A DNA stretch of 33,174 nucleotides from Phenylobacterium sp. (GCF_030681155.1 NZ_JAUXXE010000004.1:1-33174); one strand, 5' to 3'. Positions 7,486-16,482 are shown, counted from the stretch's first letter. Numbers and translations: made by a program. Notes: a model not told the origin generated them from the sequence alone.

Positions 7486-7938
7486 ATGCCGGATAGCCGC
7501 ATTGGCGAGATTGGACCGCCCTCGCCGAACACCTTTACGTCTGCCCTCCGGCCAGAGTGGTTCGAAGGCAAACATGAGCAGAGGCTCGCCCGGCTCCTTG
7601 GGGTAACCCAGTTTGGCGTCAATTACCTCACCCTTGAGCCTGGGGCATATTCCGCGCTGCGTCACTGGCATGAGCAGGAAGATGAGTTCGTCTTCGTGCT
7701 AGAGGGCGACTTGGTTCTCATCGACGAAAACGGCGAGCATCCCCTCTCGGCTGGGATGTACGCGGCCTTCCCGGCTGGCGAAGCAAACGCCCACCACCTT
7801 TGTAATCGTTCATCGTCCGCGGCGAGGTTCTTAGCAATCGGCACCCGGCATCGAGGAGCTGAGACCATCCATTACCCCGACGACGACCTCACCTTCGGCC
7901 CCCTCATGAGGGATAGTAAGGGCGATCGAATACCCTGA
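7486..7938 (+). CDS. Cupin-domain protein
   Basis: 150 residues from ATG 7486, with GAGAGAG a few bases upstream. Cupin motif 1 is complete: GAYSALRHWHEQEDEFVFVL followed by EG, giving G-x5-6-H-x-H-x4-E-x6-G with the metal-binding His-x-His and Glu. Motif 2 follows in LSAGMYAAFPAGEANAHH. The C-terminus (ETIHYPDDDLTFG) is typical of COG3837-type small cupins. It lies eight bases after the restored HAD stop, so the two probably form an operon. In the sequence as given it is also in frame with the shifted HAD gene, giving an artificial 368-residue fusion. A sugar or small-metabolite enzyme is possible, but nothing fixes the substrate. Confidence 0.85.
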   Translation: MPDSRIGEIGPPSPNTFTSALRPEWFEGKHEQRLARLLGVTQFGVNYLTLEPGAYSALRHWHEQEDEFVFVLEGDLVLIDENGEHPLSAGMYAAFPAGEANAHHLCNRSSSAARFLAIGTRHRGAETIHYPDDDLTFGPLMRDSKGDRIP

Positions 7939-8232
7939 CGTCCGCAAACCACCCTGCACAGCCGTTAGGCGCGTCCGCTTCGGGGCGACCTGCCCAATGA
8001 GCCGCGAAGTGTCGGCTGGGCGGCAAGTCCTGACATCGGCTGCACGCCAACTTCCTAACTTCGAGCGCATCGGCAGCGCCGCTTCTTTCCAACCTCTACA
8101 GCCCTCGCTTTGCGCGCAATTCCACCGCAACCCAAATCAAGATCAACTCAGGTCAGCCCTGCGCCCCCAAGGCACTGACAATTGGAATCGATCGGACTTG
8201 CCAGTCGCGGTCGCAACCGCTCCACTGCCCCG
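7939..8232. other. Intergenic stretch without a convincing gene
   Basis: About 294 bp between the cupin and TPR genes. Short open frames on both strands have no family signal or ribosome binding site. GC content is lower than in neighbouring genes. I see no clear promoter, terminator or repeat. Confidence 0.5.
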
Positions 8233-9075
8233 ATGACAGTTGACAGTATCCGTGAACGCTCCAAGCGAACGCTTGATCGTGCTCGTTCAAACTACGAGAC
8301 GTCCCGGTCGTTGCCCAACACAGTTTGGTACGGACGGGTGCTGGCTTTCCGCTATGGGATAGACGACGCCATCGCTGTGTTCAGCGAGGGACTTCAGCGA
8401 TATCCCGACTCCTTCGAGCTTCTTCGCCAGCGCGGACATCGCTTCCTGTCAGCTCGGCGGTTCGTCGAGGGGCGGGCTGACTTAGCGCGCGCTGCGGAAC
8501 TCATCGAGGGACTGCCCGAGTGGATCGAGCCTGACGGCGAGGGCAACGAGCTGCCAGTTCCCGCCACCAGCATCCAGTTCAACACCTTTTATCATCTGGC
8601 CCTGGCGCACTACCTCCTCAGAGAGTGGGATGCCGCCGAAGCCACGTATAGGCGGTGCCTTGGATGGGTGCGCCCCCAAGACTATGACGGGCTGACCGCC
8701 TGCAACGACTGGCTCTACATGACCCTCCGCCGCAAGGGCGATGTGGCGGCGGCAGCCGATGTGCTCACCGGCATCCCCGAAAACCTGCCGGACGAGGCGT
8801 TCGTGGAGGGCCCCTCCTATTACCGCCGCCTGCGCATGTATCGCGGCGAGCTTCAGCCCGAGGACCTGCTGAACCCCGAAAAGGGCTCTCAAGAAATCCA
8901 TGATCGGGAAACTCTCTACGCGACCCAGGGTTACGGCGTAGGCAATTGGTATCTCTACAACCACGAGACAGGCGCGGCTCAGGCGGTCTTTGAACAGATC
9001 CTCCATGGTCGCAGTCGCTTCGCATTCGGCTACATCGCGGCTGAGCGCGACCTGCGCGAAATAGCTGGCGCCTAG
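8233..9075 (+). CDS. Tetratricopeptide-repeat-like protein
   Basis: 280 residues from ATG 8233; a TTG at 8182 would add 17 residues without family character. Helical repeat segments are visible: WYGRVLAFRYGIDDAIAVFS, LLRQRGHRFLSARRFVEGR, FYHLALAHYLLREWDAAEAT and DWLYMTLRRKGDVAAAADVL, the last two close to canonical TPR pairs. The block EPDGEGNELPVPATS followed by YHLALAHYLL matches a recognisable family of bacterial TPR proteins of unknown function. There is no signal peptide, so cytosolic scaffolding is likely. No ribosome binding site precedes the ATG, so translation may be leaderless or the start may lie elsewhere. The gene stands alone. Confidence 0.75.
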   Translation: MTVDSIRERSKRTLDRARSNYETSRSLPNTVWYGRVLAFRYGIDDAIAVFSEGLQRYPDSFELLRQRGHRFLSARRFVEGRADLARAAELIEGLPEWIEPDGEGNELPVPATSIQFNTFYHLALAHYLLREWDAAEATYRRCLGWVRPQDYDGLTACNDWLYMTLRRKGDVAAAADVLTGIPENLPDEAFVEGPSYYRRLRMYRGELQPEDLLNPEKGSQEIHDRETLYATQGYGVGNWYLYNHETGAAQAVFEQILHGRSRFAFGYIAAERDLREIAGA

Positions 9076-9203
9076 GAAGCGCGGGCGCGGTCGATGTCGG
9101 TCAGGGCCTCTCGCGAGGCTCATCAATGGCCGTAAGCGGATCTTGCGAAGGACCGCAAAGAGCCAGAAGCGGTCGCCCCCACTTGCCACAACCTTCAGCA
9201 GAG

Positions 9204-9249
9204 CGTCGCTGCGCGACGTCCCCACCTCTCCCGAGGGAGAGGAATGGGG
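9204..9249. repeat. REP-like double palindrome
   Basis: Two adjacent hairpins: CGTCGC/GCGACG (9204-9209 and 9213-9218), then arms 9220-9232 and 9235-9249, which pair over 13 bp with a 2-nt bulge (9243-9244). The core CCTCTCCC-GA-GGGAGAGG resembles palindromes dispersed between genes in GC-rich proteobacteria. No T run follows, so a terminator is less likely. Confidence 0.5.
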
Positions 9250-9320
9250 CGGTGTTGGCTGGATCGGCAGGAGACGAATTGTGAACGGCCTAGTTGGCTG
9301 GGATTCGGTAGCTTGGCTTG

Positions 9321-9647
9321 ATGATCAGCGAAGACCCAGCCAGCCCCGCGCCTGCTCAACCGCCTCCACCGCCTGTTCCGCGACGCGATCACCTCGGCGT
9401 TGCGAGGTCTTGGGTGTTGTCGTGGCTGTTCGTCGCGATGCTGTCGGCGCCGGTCTATGTCGCGATCCTGACCCTGATTGATCGCCACGCGCCCTCGATC
9501 CTCCAAGCCGGCGCCGTCGCCCAGGAGCCGTTGGCGCTGTCACTGGCCCGCAACGTGTCGGTCGAGAGCGTCGTCACGGCGATGCTGTTCTTCTGCGTCA
9601 TGTCCGTGATAGCGGCGCTGGCGCGGCTTTCGCGTCGCCGCCGATAG
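9321..9647 (+). CDS. Small two-helix membrane protein of unknown function
   Basis: 108 residues from ATG 9321. A Pro-rich N-terminus (PAPAQPPPPPVPRR) is followed by two hydrophobic segments: WVLSWLFVAMLSAPVYVAIL at about 31-50 and SVVTAMLFFCVMSVIAALA at about 82-100. A basic tail (RLSRRRR) should stay in the cytoplasm, giving a hairpin with both ends inside. I recognise no family. No good ribosome binding site precedes the start, and a TTG immediately upstream is possible. It is convergent with the fatty-acid hydroxylase gene, with a gap of 5 bp. Confidence 0.6.
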   Translation: MISEDPASPAPAQPPPPPVPRRDHLGVARSWVLSWLFVAMLSAPVYVAILTLIDRHAPSILQAGAVAQEPLALSLARNVSVESVVTAMLFFCVMSVIAALARLSRRRR

Positions 9648-9652
9648 GGGCG

Positions 9653-10593
<941 letters not shown>

Positions 10594-10597
<4 letters not shown>

Positions 10598-11001
10598 GCC
10601 GCTCTCTTGTCCTGGGGCGGGGTGGAAGACGGCGGCCAGCTCTGCAGGGCGATGCGGGCGTTGGGCGCAGCCACGTCCGACAGGTCGAGCTTCACCACGC
10701 CGTCGCGGAAGCTGGACGATATCGCCTGGGCCCAGGGAATGTGGCGGGCGACGTAGCCGTCGCCCACCTCGCACAGGACCAGCGCCGCGGCGCCGGACTT
10801 GGCCAAGGCGCCCCGGCCGTCGACCGCAACCCAGATCTGCTCGACCGTGCGGCCCGGAAACTCATCGGCCAGCAGCTTGAGCGCGCGGGCGTCGTCCAGC
10901 GGCGTCATGGGTTTGGCGATCTTGGCCCAGGCGGCCAGGCCTACCAACAGGGCCACGGCCGCGAACGAAGCGGCGAACTGTACTGCGAAACCTTCAGGCA
11001 A
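10594..11001 (-). CDS. Membrane-anchored protein of unknown function, coupled to the hydroxylase
   Basis: 135 residues from TTG 11001, with GGGAG nine bases upstream. One hydrophobic segment (VQFAASFAAVALLVGLAAWA, about 8-27) anchors it; the rest is a small soluble domain with strands such as QIWVAVDGRGALA and AALVLCEVGDGYVARHI. I recognise no family. Its TGA overlaps the GTG of the hydroxylase gene by four bases, so the two are translationally coupled, and it may be an accessory subunit (inference). The DedA gene lies 91 bp upstream on the same strand. Confidence 0.7.
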
Positions 11002-11092
11002 TGTTTTTGTCTCCCTCGCGGGAGGTTCGGCTTCCGCAAGCGTAGCGTCAAGCCGGACGCGGCGGCAGGCGAGCCGCGCGGGTGAGCGCCCG

Positions 11093-11761
11093 CTACTGCT
11101 CGACGCGCGCCGACAGCATGGCCAGGGCCGCTTCCTGGCGGGCCATGCGCGCCTTGAGGATGCGCCAGGCGGCGAAGCCGGCGAGGCTGACGGCCACGGC
11201 GGTCGCGATCAGGACGGTGATCAGGTCGGCCTCGCTGAGGGCTTCCAGCTCGGCCAGGCCCTTGGCGGCGAAATAGCCGGGGGCGAGGATGACCAGCACC
11301 CAGACGACGGCCGACACGGTGTTGGCCAGTTGGAAGGTCCGGCGGCGCATGCCCAGCAGACCGGTCACCAGCGGCACGAACGCCCGCAGCGGGCCAAAGA
11401 AACGGCCGATGAAGATCGAGGCCGCGCCATAGCGGCGGGTGAACAAACGAGTGCGGGCGATCTTGCGGCGATGCTCGCGGAAGGCGGCGTGACGCAGGGT
11501 CTTGGGACCGAGGCCCCGGCCCAGTTCGTAGGAGATGGCGTCACCGACGACGGCGCCCGCCACACACCAGAAGATGACTTGCAGAGGATCCAGGACGCCG
11601 GCGGCGATCAGGCCGCCCGCCATCACCATCAGAGCCGTCGCCGGAATGAAGGCGCCGATCAGGACCAGCGATTCAAGCAGCGTCACCAATCCCAAGATCA
11701 CGCCTGCCCAAGCGTGATGACGGGCGATAAACTCGGCGACGTGATGAAATAGGGCGTCCAT
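11093..11761 (-). CDS. DedA-family inner membrane protein
   Basis: 222 residues. It has the DedA/SNARE-associated layout: N-terminal re-entrant region with ESLVLIGAFIPATALMVMAG, a middle stretch containing GDAISYELGRGLG, and the signature IGRFFGPLRAFVPLVTGLLG with its conserved Arg and Pro, then two further helices (VWVLVILAPGYFAA and ITVLIATAVAVSLAGFAAW). DedA proteins are linked to lipid carrier or phospholipid flipping and to envelope integrity. It lies upstream of, and in the same direction as, the membrane-anchored protein and the fatty-acid hydroxylase, consistent with a membrane-lipid cluster. Confidence 0.93.
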   Translation of the reverse strand: MDALFHHVAEFIARHHAWAGVILGLVTLLESLVLIGAFIPATALMVMAGGLIAAGVLDPLQVIFWCVAGAVVGDAISYELGRGLGPKTLRHAAFREHRRKIARTRLFTRRYGAASIFIGRFFGPLRAFVPLVTGLLGMRRRTFQLANTVSAVVWVLVILAPGYFAAKGLAELEALSEADLITVLIATAVAVSLAGFAAWRILKARMARQEAALAMLSARVEQ

Positions 11762-12109
11762 GGGGTTCCTTGCGCCGGAAGCATATGGGCGCGCTCAGGC
11801 GTTCCGGCGAGGGGCAGTCGGAACATCTTTTGACAAATGCGCGGGGCGTGTCCGGCGCGCATCAGTCGGGGCTCCGAATGGCCAAGTTTGGGACAGCTTC
11901 GCCCCGCGCAAAGCCCTTATGCGCCACGGCTGGAGCAAATGAAGGTGATCGATCGGGCGTGGAGCCTTTCACGACCCGTCGCGTTTCCGCCGAGCATGCC
12001 GAAAGCACCTTTTGATTTTCTATCGCAAGTTCGCAGGAGTTCTGGGGTGGCGATCGGCGCGCGATCCCCTATCTATGCTGTCATCAAGGTAGAGCTAGCG
12101 AGAAGCACC

Positions 12110-12151
12110 ATGCTTCGATGTCATCATAATCCGAGCCGAATGCCGGCCTGA
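12110..12151 (+). CDS. Possible leader peptide (13 residues)
   Basis: ATG 12110 follows GAGAAG by about five bases and encodes MLRCHHNPSRMPA, then TGA. It lies about 105 bp before a small gene and just upstream of two hairpins. No regulatory amino-acid run stands out beyond Cys-His-His. Translation is unproven. Confidence 0.3.
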   Translation: MLRCHHNPSRMPA

Positions 12152-12160
12152 CTTCGCCTC

Positions 12161-12250
12161 GCGGCCGCCATTTCGGGGCCGCCGCCCTGCCTGATGGTGT
12201 CGTCCTTTGATGGGACGGCGCTGATCTTCCCGAACTAGCTAGTAAAGGAG
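12161..12250 (+). promoter_or_regulatory. Structured 5' leader with two hairpins and strong ribosome binding site
   Basis: Hairpin I pairs GCGGCC (12161-12166) with GGCCGC (12177-12182). Hairpin II pairs 12199-12205 with 12213-12219 (7 bp, one G-U; 7-nt loop). AAAGGAG (12244-12250) is six bases before the ATG at 12257. Confidence 0.45.
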
Positions 12251-12256
12251 CTTTGT

Positions 12257-12475
12257 ATGGCTCTGCAGATTTCCGTCGCCCCCGCCGCCAACGGCTGGGT
12301 CGTTCGTTCCGAGGCCTTCGACAACGAGTTGATGTTTGAAGCCGGCGGCCGCGCCGAAGCGGCCGCGCGCTCGCTCGCCGCGCGCTATGCGCAGGCTGGC
12401 CGCCCGACCGAGGTGAACATCTTCCTGCGCGACGGGGCCCTCGCCGGCCGCTTCATGCACCACGCCGCGGCGTAA
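12257..12475 (+). CDS. Small conserved protein (DUF2188-like?)
   Basis: 72 residues. The strand pattern ISVAPAANGWVVRSEAFDN, a helix rich in Ala and Arg (GRAEAAARSLAARYAQAG), and the terminal strands TEVNIFLRDGALAGRFMHH resemble the small beta-alpha-beta proteins of the DUF2188 type. I rate that assignment as tentative. There is no signal peptide. AAAGGAG at optimal spacing suggests high translation, and a strong bidirectional terminator follows, so it may be an abundant single-gene transcript. Confidence 0.7.
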   Translation: MALQISVAPAANGWVVRSEAFDNELMFEAGGRAEAAARSLAARYAQAGRPTEVNIFLRDGALAGRFMHHAAA

Positions 12476-12523
12476 AGGCCGCGTTCGCGTAAGCGAGCCC
12501 CAACCACCCCAGCATTCAGACCC

Positions 12524-12565
12524 AAAAAAAGGGCCGCCTCTCGAAAGAGGCGGCCCTGATTTTTT
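12524..12565. terminator. Bidirectional Rho-independent terminator
   Basis: A perfect 11-bp stem (12531-12541 with 12546-12556) closes a CGAA tetraloop. Seven A precede it (12524-12530) and six T follow (12560-12565), so it ends both the small plus-strand gene and the converging beta-barrel gene. Confidence 0.95.
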
Positions 12566-12582
12566 AGGCTAGGCCCGAAAAC

Positions 12583-13119
12583 CTAGAACTTGTGGACGTA
12601 GCCCACCGAGTAGACGTCGGCCTTGCCGCCGCCGTCGGTGAAGTCGTGACGGGTGTAGTCGGCCCGGACGCCGTTCTTGCCGTCGAACAGATACTGGCCG
12701 CCGGCGCCGTAGTTCCAGCTCTCGCCGCTGACCCGGTTGAACTCGCCGGGCACGGTGACGCTGCCCTTGGTGGTGCCGTAGCCGCCGCGGACATAGAGGT
12801 CGGCCTTTTCGCCGACCGGCAGGAAGCCGACGGCGTATGCGGCGGCCGAATAGTTCATCTTGGCCTCGCCATCGACGCCGCCGACGCTGAGGTTGTCCTT
12901 CAGGACGCCCAGGCCGATCTCGCCCTCGACACCGACATACTGGCCGAAGCGCGCGCCGAGACGACCCTGGATTGCACCCACATCGGCGCCTTCAAGGTCG
13001 TGGTGGCTATAGCCCACAGAGCCGTAGCCGGTGACATTGGAAACCTGAGCGCTGGCGACGGCGGGGGCGAAAGCGGCGACAGTGGCGGCGCTGGCCGCGG
13101 CGATGATGAGAGTCTTCAT
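12583..13119 (-). CDS. Outer-membrane beta-barrel protein (OmpA/OmpW-like small porin fold)
   Basis: 178 residues from ATG 13119; an upstream in-frame start at 13152 only extends the signal region. A clear Sec signal peptide (MKTLIIAAASAATVAAFAPA then VASAQ) is followed by alternating strands ending in aromatic residues: VTGYGSVGYSHHDLE, VGVEGEIGLGVL, YSAAAYAVGFLP, ADLYVRGGYGTT and WNYGAGGQYLFDGKNGVRAD. The C-terminus is VYSVGYVHKF, a typical barrel-assembly signal ending in Phe. Eight strands can be counted roughly, as in the PF13505 outer-membrane barrel family. Its function is not evident: a small ligand channel or structural protein. Confidence 0.88.
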   Translation of the reverse strand: MKTLIIAAASAATVAAFAPAVASAQVSNVTGYGSVGYSHHDLEGADVGAIQGRLGARFGQYVGVEGEIGLGVLKDNLSVGGVDGEAKMNYSAAAYAVGFLPVGEKADLYVRGGYGTTKGSVTVPGEFNRVSGESWNYGAGGQYLFDGKNGVRADYTRHDFTDGGGKADVYSVGYVHKF

Positions 13120-13255
13120 TGTTATTGGTACTCCGTACTTAAGCTCGGCCACCCCAGCCGTATTGGTAGGTCGTCCCCAAACGCGGCGGCAAAAGGTCGG
13201 TTCGCCGGCAAAGCCGAGACCATTCCACGTTGTGTCATTAGGGCCACATCAGCCG

Positions 13256-13281
13256 CTGACGCGGGCGGCGGCCGTGCTATC
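13256..13281 (+). promoter_or_regulatory. Candidate housekeeping promoter for the ketoacyl synthase gene
   Basis: CTGACGC (13256-13262) and GCTATC (13276-13281) are separated by 13 bases, close to the Caulobacter sigma-73 pattern TTGACGS-N10-14-GCTANAWC. The -10 half matches only partly. Confidence 0.35.
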
Positions 13282-13347
13282 AGTGTTCGCGAAGCTCCCA
13301 CCCGGACGGATTCCAGGACCAGAGGAGCAGTTGTCGGAGACAGCGTT

Positions 13348-14463
13348 TTGCATCAAGCCGTGATCGCGGCCACGGGCCTTTACACCCCGCCGCACAGCCT
13401 TTCGAACACCGAACTCGTGCAGACCTTCAACGCCTATGTCGAGCGGTTCAACGCCGCCAACGCCGAGGCGATCGCGGCAGGCGAAATCGCCGCCCTCACC
13501 CCCTCCTCCGTCGAGTTCATCGAGAAGGCTTCGGGGATCAAGTCGCGGTTCGTGATGAACAAGAGCGGCCTGGTCGATCCCGACGTCATGCGTCCCGACC
13601 TGCCCGAGCGGTCCAACGAGGAAATCTCGATTCTGGCCGAAATGGCCGTCGAGGCGGCCAAGGAAGCCATTGCGCGTTGGGGCAAGGATGTCAGCCAGAT
13701 CGGGGCGGTGATCTGTGCGGCCTCGAACATGCAGCGGGCCTATCCTGCCATGGCCATCGAGGTGCAGCAGGCGCTGGGGATCGAAGGCTTCGCCTTTGAC
13801 ATGAACGTCGCCTGTTCCTCGGCCACCTTCGGTATCAAGACCGCCGCCGACTTCGTGGCGTCCGGCTCAGCGCGCGCGGTGCTGATGGTCAATCCGGAGA
13901 TCTGCTCGGGCCACCTGAACTTCCGCGACCGCGACAGCCACTTCATCTTCGGCGACGTGGCGACCGCGGTGATCGTCGAGCGCGAGGAAGACGCCACTGA
14001 TGGCTGGGAGATTCTTGGCACGCGGCTGAAGACCCAGTTCTCCAACAATATCCGCAACAATTTCGGCTTCCTGAACCGCGCCGCGCCCGAGGGGATCGGG
14101 GCGAGCGACAAGCTGTTCGTCCAGGAAGGCCGCAAGGTGTTCCGCGAGGTGGTGCCGATGGTGGCCGAGATGATCGTCCAGCACGCCGGCGATCTTGGCC
14201 TCGACCCCACCGCCCTGAAGCGGCTGTGGCTGCACCAGGCGAACATCAACATGAACGAGTTGATTGGCAAACGCGTCCTGGGTCGCGAACCGGCGCCGGG
14301 CGAGAACGTGATCATTCTGGACGAGTACGCCAACACCTCGTCGGCCGGATCGATCATCGCCTTCCACAAGGCCAATGACGACTTCGCCATCGGTGACACC
14401 GGGCTCATCTGCTCGTTCGGCGCGGGCTATTCCGCCGGCACCGTGTTCGTGCGCAAGCGCTAG
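13348..14463 (+). CDS. Beta-ketoacyl-ACP synthase III-like enzyme (KAS III / FabH family)
   Basis: 371 residues from TTG 13348, with GGAGA about seven bases upstream. An open frame extends back to 12592, but that stretch is antisense to the beta-barrel gene. The thiolase-fold catalytic triad is present: Cys in MNVACSSATFG, His in LWLHQANINMN and Asn in DEYANTSSAGS. An insert near residues 25-60 (FNAYVERFNAANAEAIAAGE) makes it longer than the usual FabH of about 320 residues, placing it in the longer KAS III-like group. These enzymes condense acyl-CoA with malonyl-ACP to start a fatty-acid or specialised acyl chain. No other fatty-acid gene adjoins, so a special role is possible. Confidence 0.9.
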   Translation: MHQAVIAATGLYTPPHSLSNTELVQTFNAYVERFNAANAEAIAAGEIAALTPSSVEFIEKASGIKSRFVMNKSGLVDPDVMRPDLPERSNEEISILAEMAVEAAKEAIARWGKDVSQIGAVICAASNMQRAYPAMAIEVQQALGIEGFAFDMNVACSSATFGIKTAADFVASGSARAVLMVNPEICSGHLNFRDRDSHFIFGDVATAVIVEREEDATDGWEILGTRLKTQFSNNIRNNFGFLNRAAPEGIGASDKLFVQEGRKVFREVVPMVAEMIVQHAGDLGLDPTALKRLWLHQANINMNELIGKRVLGREPAPGENVIILDEYANTSSAGSIIAFHKANDDFAIGDTGLICSFGAGYSAGTVFVRKR

Positions 14464-14469
14464 CCAGCC

Positions 14470-15027
14470 ATGAGCGCCGCGCTGACTATTCCGACCCTGA
14501 GGTCGGCGCGGCTGGTCATGACGCCGCTTTCCCCGGCGCACTCAGTCGCCATGTTCGATCTGTGGTCGCGCGAGGAGGTCTGCCGTTATTCGGGACCGGC
14601 GTGCGACTATGAGTTCCAGCCGATCGAACTCCCGGCTCGGACGCCGGCCGACAGCGACAAGATCATCGACTTCTTCGTCCGCAGCGCCGCCGACGGAACG
14701 CGCTTTCGCTGGGCGCTGCAGACGCAGGCCGACCAGGCATTTGTCGGCATAGCGGGCTTCAACCAGCTGGGGCCGTGCTCGGAGTACGCCTACCACTTGC
14801 ATCCGGGGTTTTGGGGTCAGGGGCTGATGAGCGAGGCCTCGCTCCTGGCGTTGGACTGGTTGCGCGGTTGGCCCGGTTGCACGCAGGTCGAAGCTTTCAT
14901 CGAGCCGGCGAACCTGGCCTCCGTCCGGCTGGCGACGCGGCTCGGCCTGCAGCCGACAGGCGAGGTCTGCGATGGCGCGGCGCGCTACGCCGCCCTGCTT
15001 TCTGATGTGTCGCAGCTCTCGACTTGA
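14470..15027 (+). CDS. GNAT-family acetyltransferase (RimJ/RimL type)
   Basis: 185 residues. The fold begins TLRSARLVMTPLSPAH, the RimJ/RimL opening, and includes the strand YAYHLHPGFWGQGLMSEAS, whose GFWGQGLM is the acetyl-CoA motif A. The end VEAFIEPANLASVRLATRLG has the conserved N-xx-S and RLGL turn. It begins 7 bp after the ketoacyl synthase stop and is likely cotranscribed with it. The substrate could be a protein N-terminus or a small amine. Confidence 0.88.
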   Translation: MSAALTIPTLRSARLVMTPLSPAHSVAMFDLWSREEVCRYSGPACDYEFQPIELPARTPADSDKIIDFFVRSAADGTRFRWALQTQADQAFVGIAGFNQLGPCSEYAYHLHPGFWGQGLMSEASLLALDWLRGWPGCTQVEAFIEPANLASVRLATRLGLQPTGEVCDGAARYAALLSDVSQLST

Positions 15028-15100
15028 GCGCCTCCTTCCGCTTTTGTTTACTCCGTAAAGATTCTTCCGCGCCCCGTCGCCGAGCCATAGGACCGATCTC

Positions 15101-16078
15101 ATGAAGACCCGCATCACCGAAATGCTTGGCGTCCGCCATCCCATCGTCCAGGGCGGCATGCACTATGTCGGCTTCGCCGAGATGGCCGCGGCGGTGTCCA
15201 ACGCCGGCGGGCTGGGCATCATCACCGGCCTGACCCAGGGCACCCCCGATCGCCTGCGGGCCGAGATCGCCCGTTGCCGCGAGATGACCGACAAGCCGTT
15301 CGGCGTGAACCTGACCTTCCTGCCCTCGGTCACTCCGCCCGACTATCCGGGCTTGGTGGACGTGATCATCGAGAGCGGCGTCAAGGTCGTGGAGACGGCC
15401 GGCAACAATCCGCAAAAGTGGCTGCCGATGCTGAAGGACGCCGGCATCGTGGTGATCCACAAATGCACCTCGGTTCGTCACGCGCTGAAGGCCGAGGCGA
15501 TCGGCTGCGACGCGGTCAGCGTCGACGGCTTCGAGTGCGGCGGCCACCCGGGCGAAGACGACGTGCCGAACTTCATCCTGCTGCCGCGCGCGGCCGAGGA
15601 GCTGAAGATCCCGTTCCTGGCTTCGGGCGGCATGGCTGACGGCCGCTCGCTGGTCGCCGCCCTGGCGCTGGGCGCGGATGGCGTCAATCTGGGCACCCGC
15701 TTCATCGCGACCCAGGAGGCCCCGGTGCACCCCAATGTGAAGCAGGCCCTGGTCGACGCCTCTGAACTGGACACCCGGCTGATCATGCGGCCGCTGCGCA
15801 ACACTGAGCGCGTGCTGGTCAACGCCGGCGTCGAGCGCCTGCTGGAGAAGGAACGGGCCCTGGGCGACAAGGTGACCTTCGCCGACATCGCCGAGGAAGT
15901 GGCGGGCGTCTATCCCCGCATCCTGGTCGACGGCGAGATGGACGCGGGCGGCTGGTCGTGCGGCATGGTCGCCGGCCTGATCCACGACGTACCGACGGTC
16001 CAGGAACTGATCGACCGCATCATGCGCGAAGCCGACGAGTTGATCCAAGTTCGGCTGCGCCAGTTCGCCGAAGCCTAG
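15101..16078 (+). CDS. Nitronate monooxygenase (2-nitropropane dioxygenase family)
   Basis: 325 residues with the FMN-binding TIM-barrel pattern: LGVRHPIVQGGMHYVGFAEM at the N-terminus, SNAGGLGIITG, KPFGVNLTFLPSV, and DAVSVDGFECGGHPGEDD, where the His after GG is the proposed catalytic base. FMN phosphate contacts follow in FLASGGMADGRSL and LGADGVNLGTRFIATQEAP. Nitronate monooxygenases oxidise toxic alkyl nitronates such as propionate-3-nitronate. The C-terminal helices (about 250-325) complete the fold. It lies 73 bp after the GNAT and may be in the same transcript. An unrelated flavin-dependent enoyl reductase activity cannot be excluded. Confidence 0.9.
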   Translation: MKTRITEMLGVRHPIVQGGMHYVGFAEMAAAVSNAGGLGIITGLTQGTPDRLRAEIARCREMTDKPFGVNLTFLPSVTPPDYPGLVDVIIESGVKVVETAGNNPQKWLPMLKDAGIVVIHKCTSVRHALKAEAIGCDAVSVDGFECGGHPGEDDVPNFILLPRAAEELKIPFLASGGMADGRSLVAALALGADGVNLGTRFIATQEAPVHPNVKQALVDASELDTRLIMRPLRNTERVLVNAGVERLLEKERALGDKVTFADIAEEVAGVYPRILVDGEMDAGGWSCGMVAGLIHDVPTVQELIDRIMREADELIQVRLRQFAEA

Positions 16079-16482
16079 AAGACCGAGCCCAGGCGGTGAC
16101 GCTCTCAGGGGCGTCGCCGCGGATCTCGGAAAGGTCCCACCAAGATTGTGGCCCCGCTGGGTATTGGGGATGGCAGAGCCAGCAATCTCCCAACCCCATA
16201 CGATTGTCTTAGGCTGCCCGCACCATCGCGGCCGGCTCTTATGGAACTCAAATCATCGCTAGATAGAAAAGTTTCAATTCCCACGCTTAGCGGGAGTTGG
16301 AGAATAATTGCTAATAGCGAACGACCTCTTTGTCCTCACCTATACATTTGCAACTACTGCTCGGCCGCTTTCACTGCCTTGATTGCCTAGGGTTGTAGCC
16401 AATTGCATTGCGCCGAGATTGGGTAACAGGGTTATTTTATCGTTAACTCGGCGGGCCGCCCCCGGCCCATGGGGAGGTACAG
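16079..16482. other. Gene-free, lower-GC region upstream of a PEPxxWA-CTERM gene
   Basis: About 404 bp. It holds the hairpin at 16093-16120, a second hairpin (CAATTCCC 16275-16282 with GGGAGTTG 16292-16299, one G-U pair), and the motif GCCAATTG (16398-16405) followed by ATTGG (16418-16422). No convincing ORF is present. The AT-rich bases from about 16240 to 16445 probably carry the promoter of the next gene. Confidence 0.55.
16093..16120 (+). terminator. Possible terminator hairpin after nitronate monooxygenase
   Basis: Arms 16093-16101 and 16112-16120 pair over 9 bp (one G-U) with a 10-nt loop, 14 bp after the stop. No T run follows, so termination, if any, is weak or Rho-assisted. Confidence 0.3.

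Larger units (their letters stand above)
11762..12256. other. Gene-free region with the structured leader of the small protein gene
   Basis: About 495 bp between the divergent DedA and small-protein genes. The short open frames at 11760-12015 show no family signal. The left part probably holds the DedA promoter, but no clear boxes stand out. The right part (from about 12100) holds a possible 13-residue upstream ORF, two hairpins and a strong ribosome binding site. Confidence 0.6.

Noticed and set aside
6832..7938. 368-residue HAD-cupin fusion as a real protein
   Set aside because: The frame joins only because of the 11-G run; one G fewer restores separate HAD and cupin genes with typical ends. 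Fusion is kept only as a possible slipped-strand product.
11770..12015. 81-residue plus-strand ORF between the DedA gene and the small protein gene
   Set aside because: No family signal, ribosome binding site or codon bias; overlapping frames are also open over the same stretch.
12592..13347. 252-residue N-terminal extension of the ketoacyl synthase
   Set aside because: It is antisense to the beta-barrel gene; the family begins at TTG 13348 with a GGAGA site.
16271..16302. CRISPR-like GTTTCAATTCCC sequence
   Set aside because: A single occurrence that is one arm of an 8-bp hairpin; no repeated spacer array nearby.
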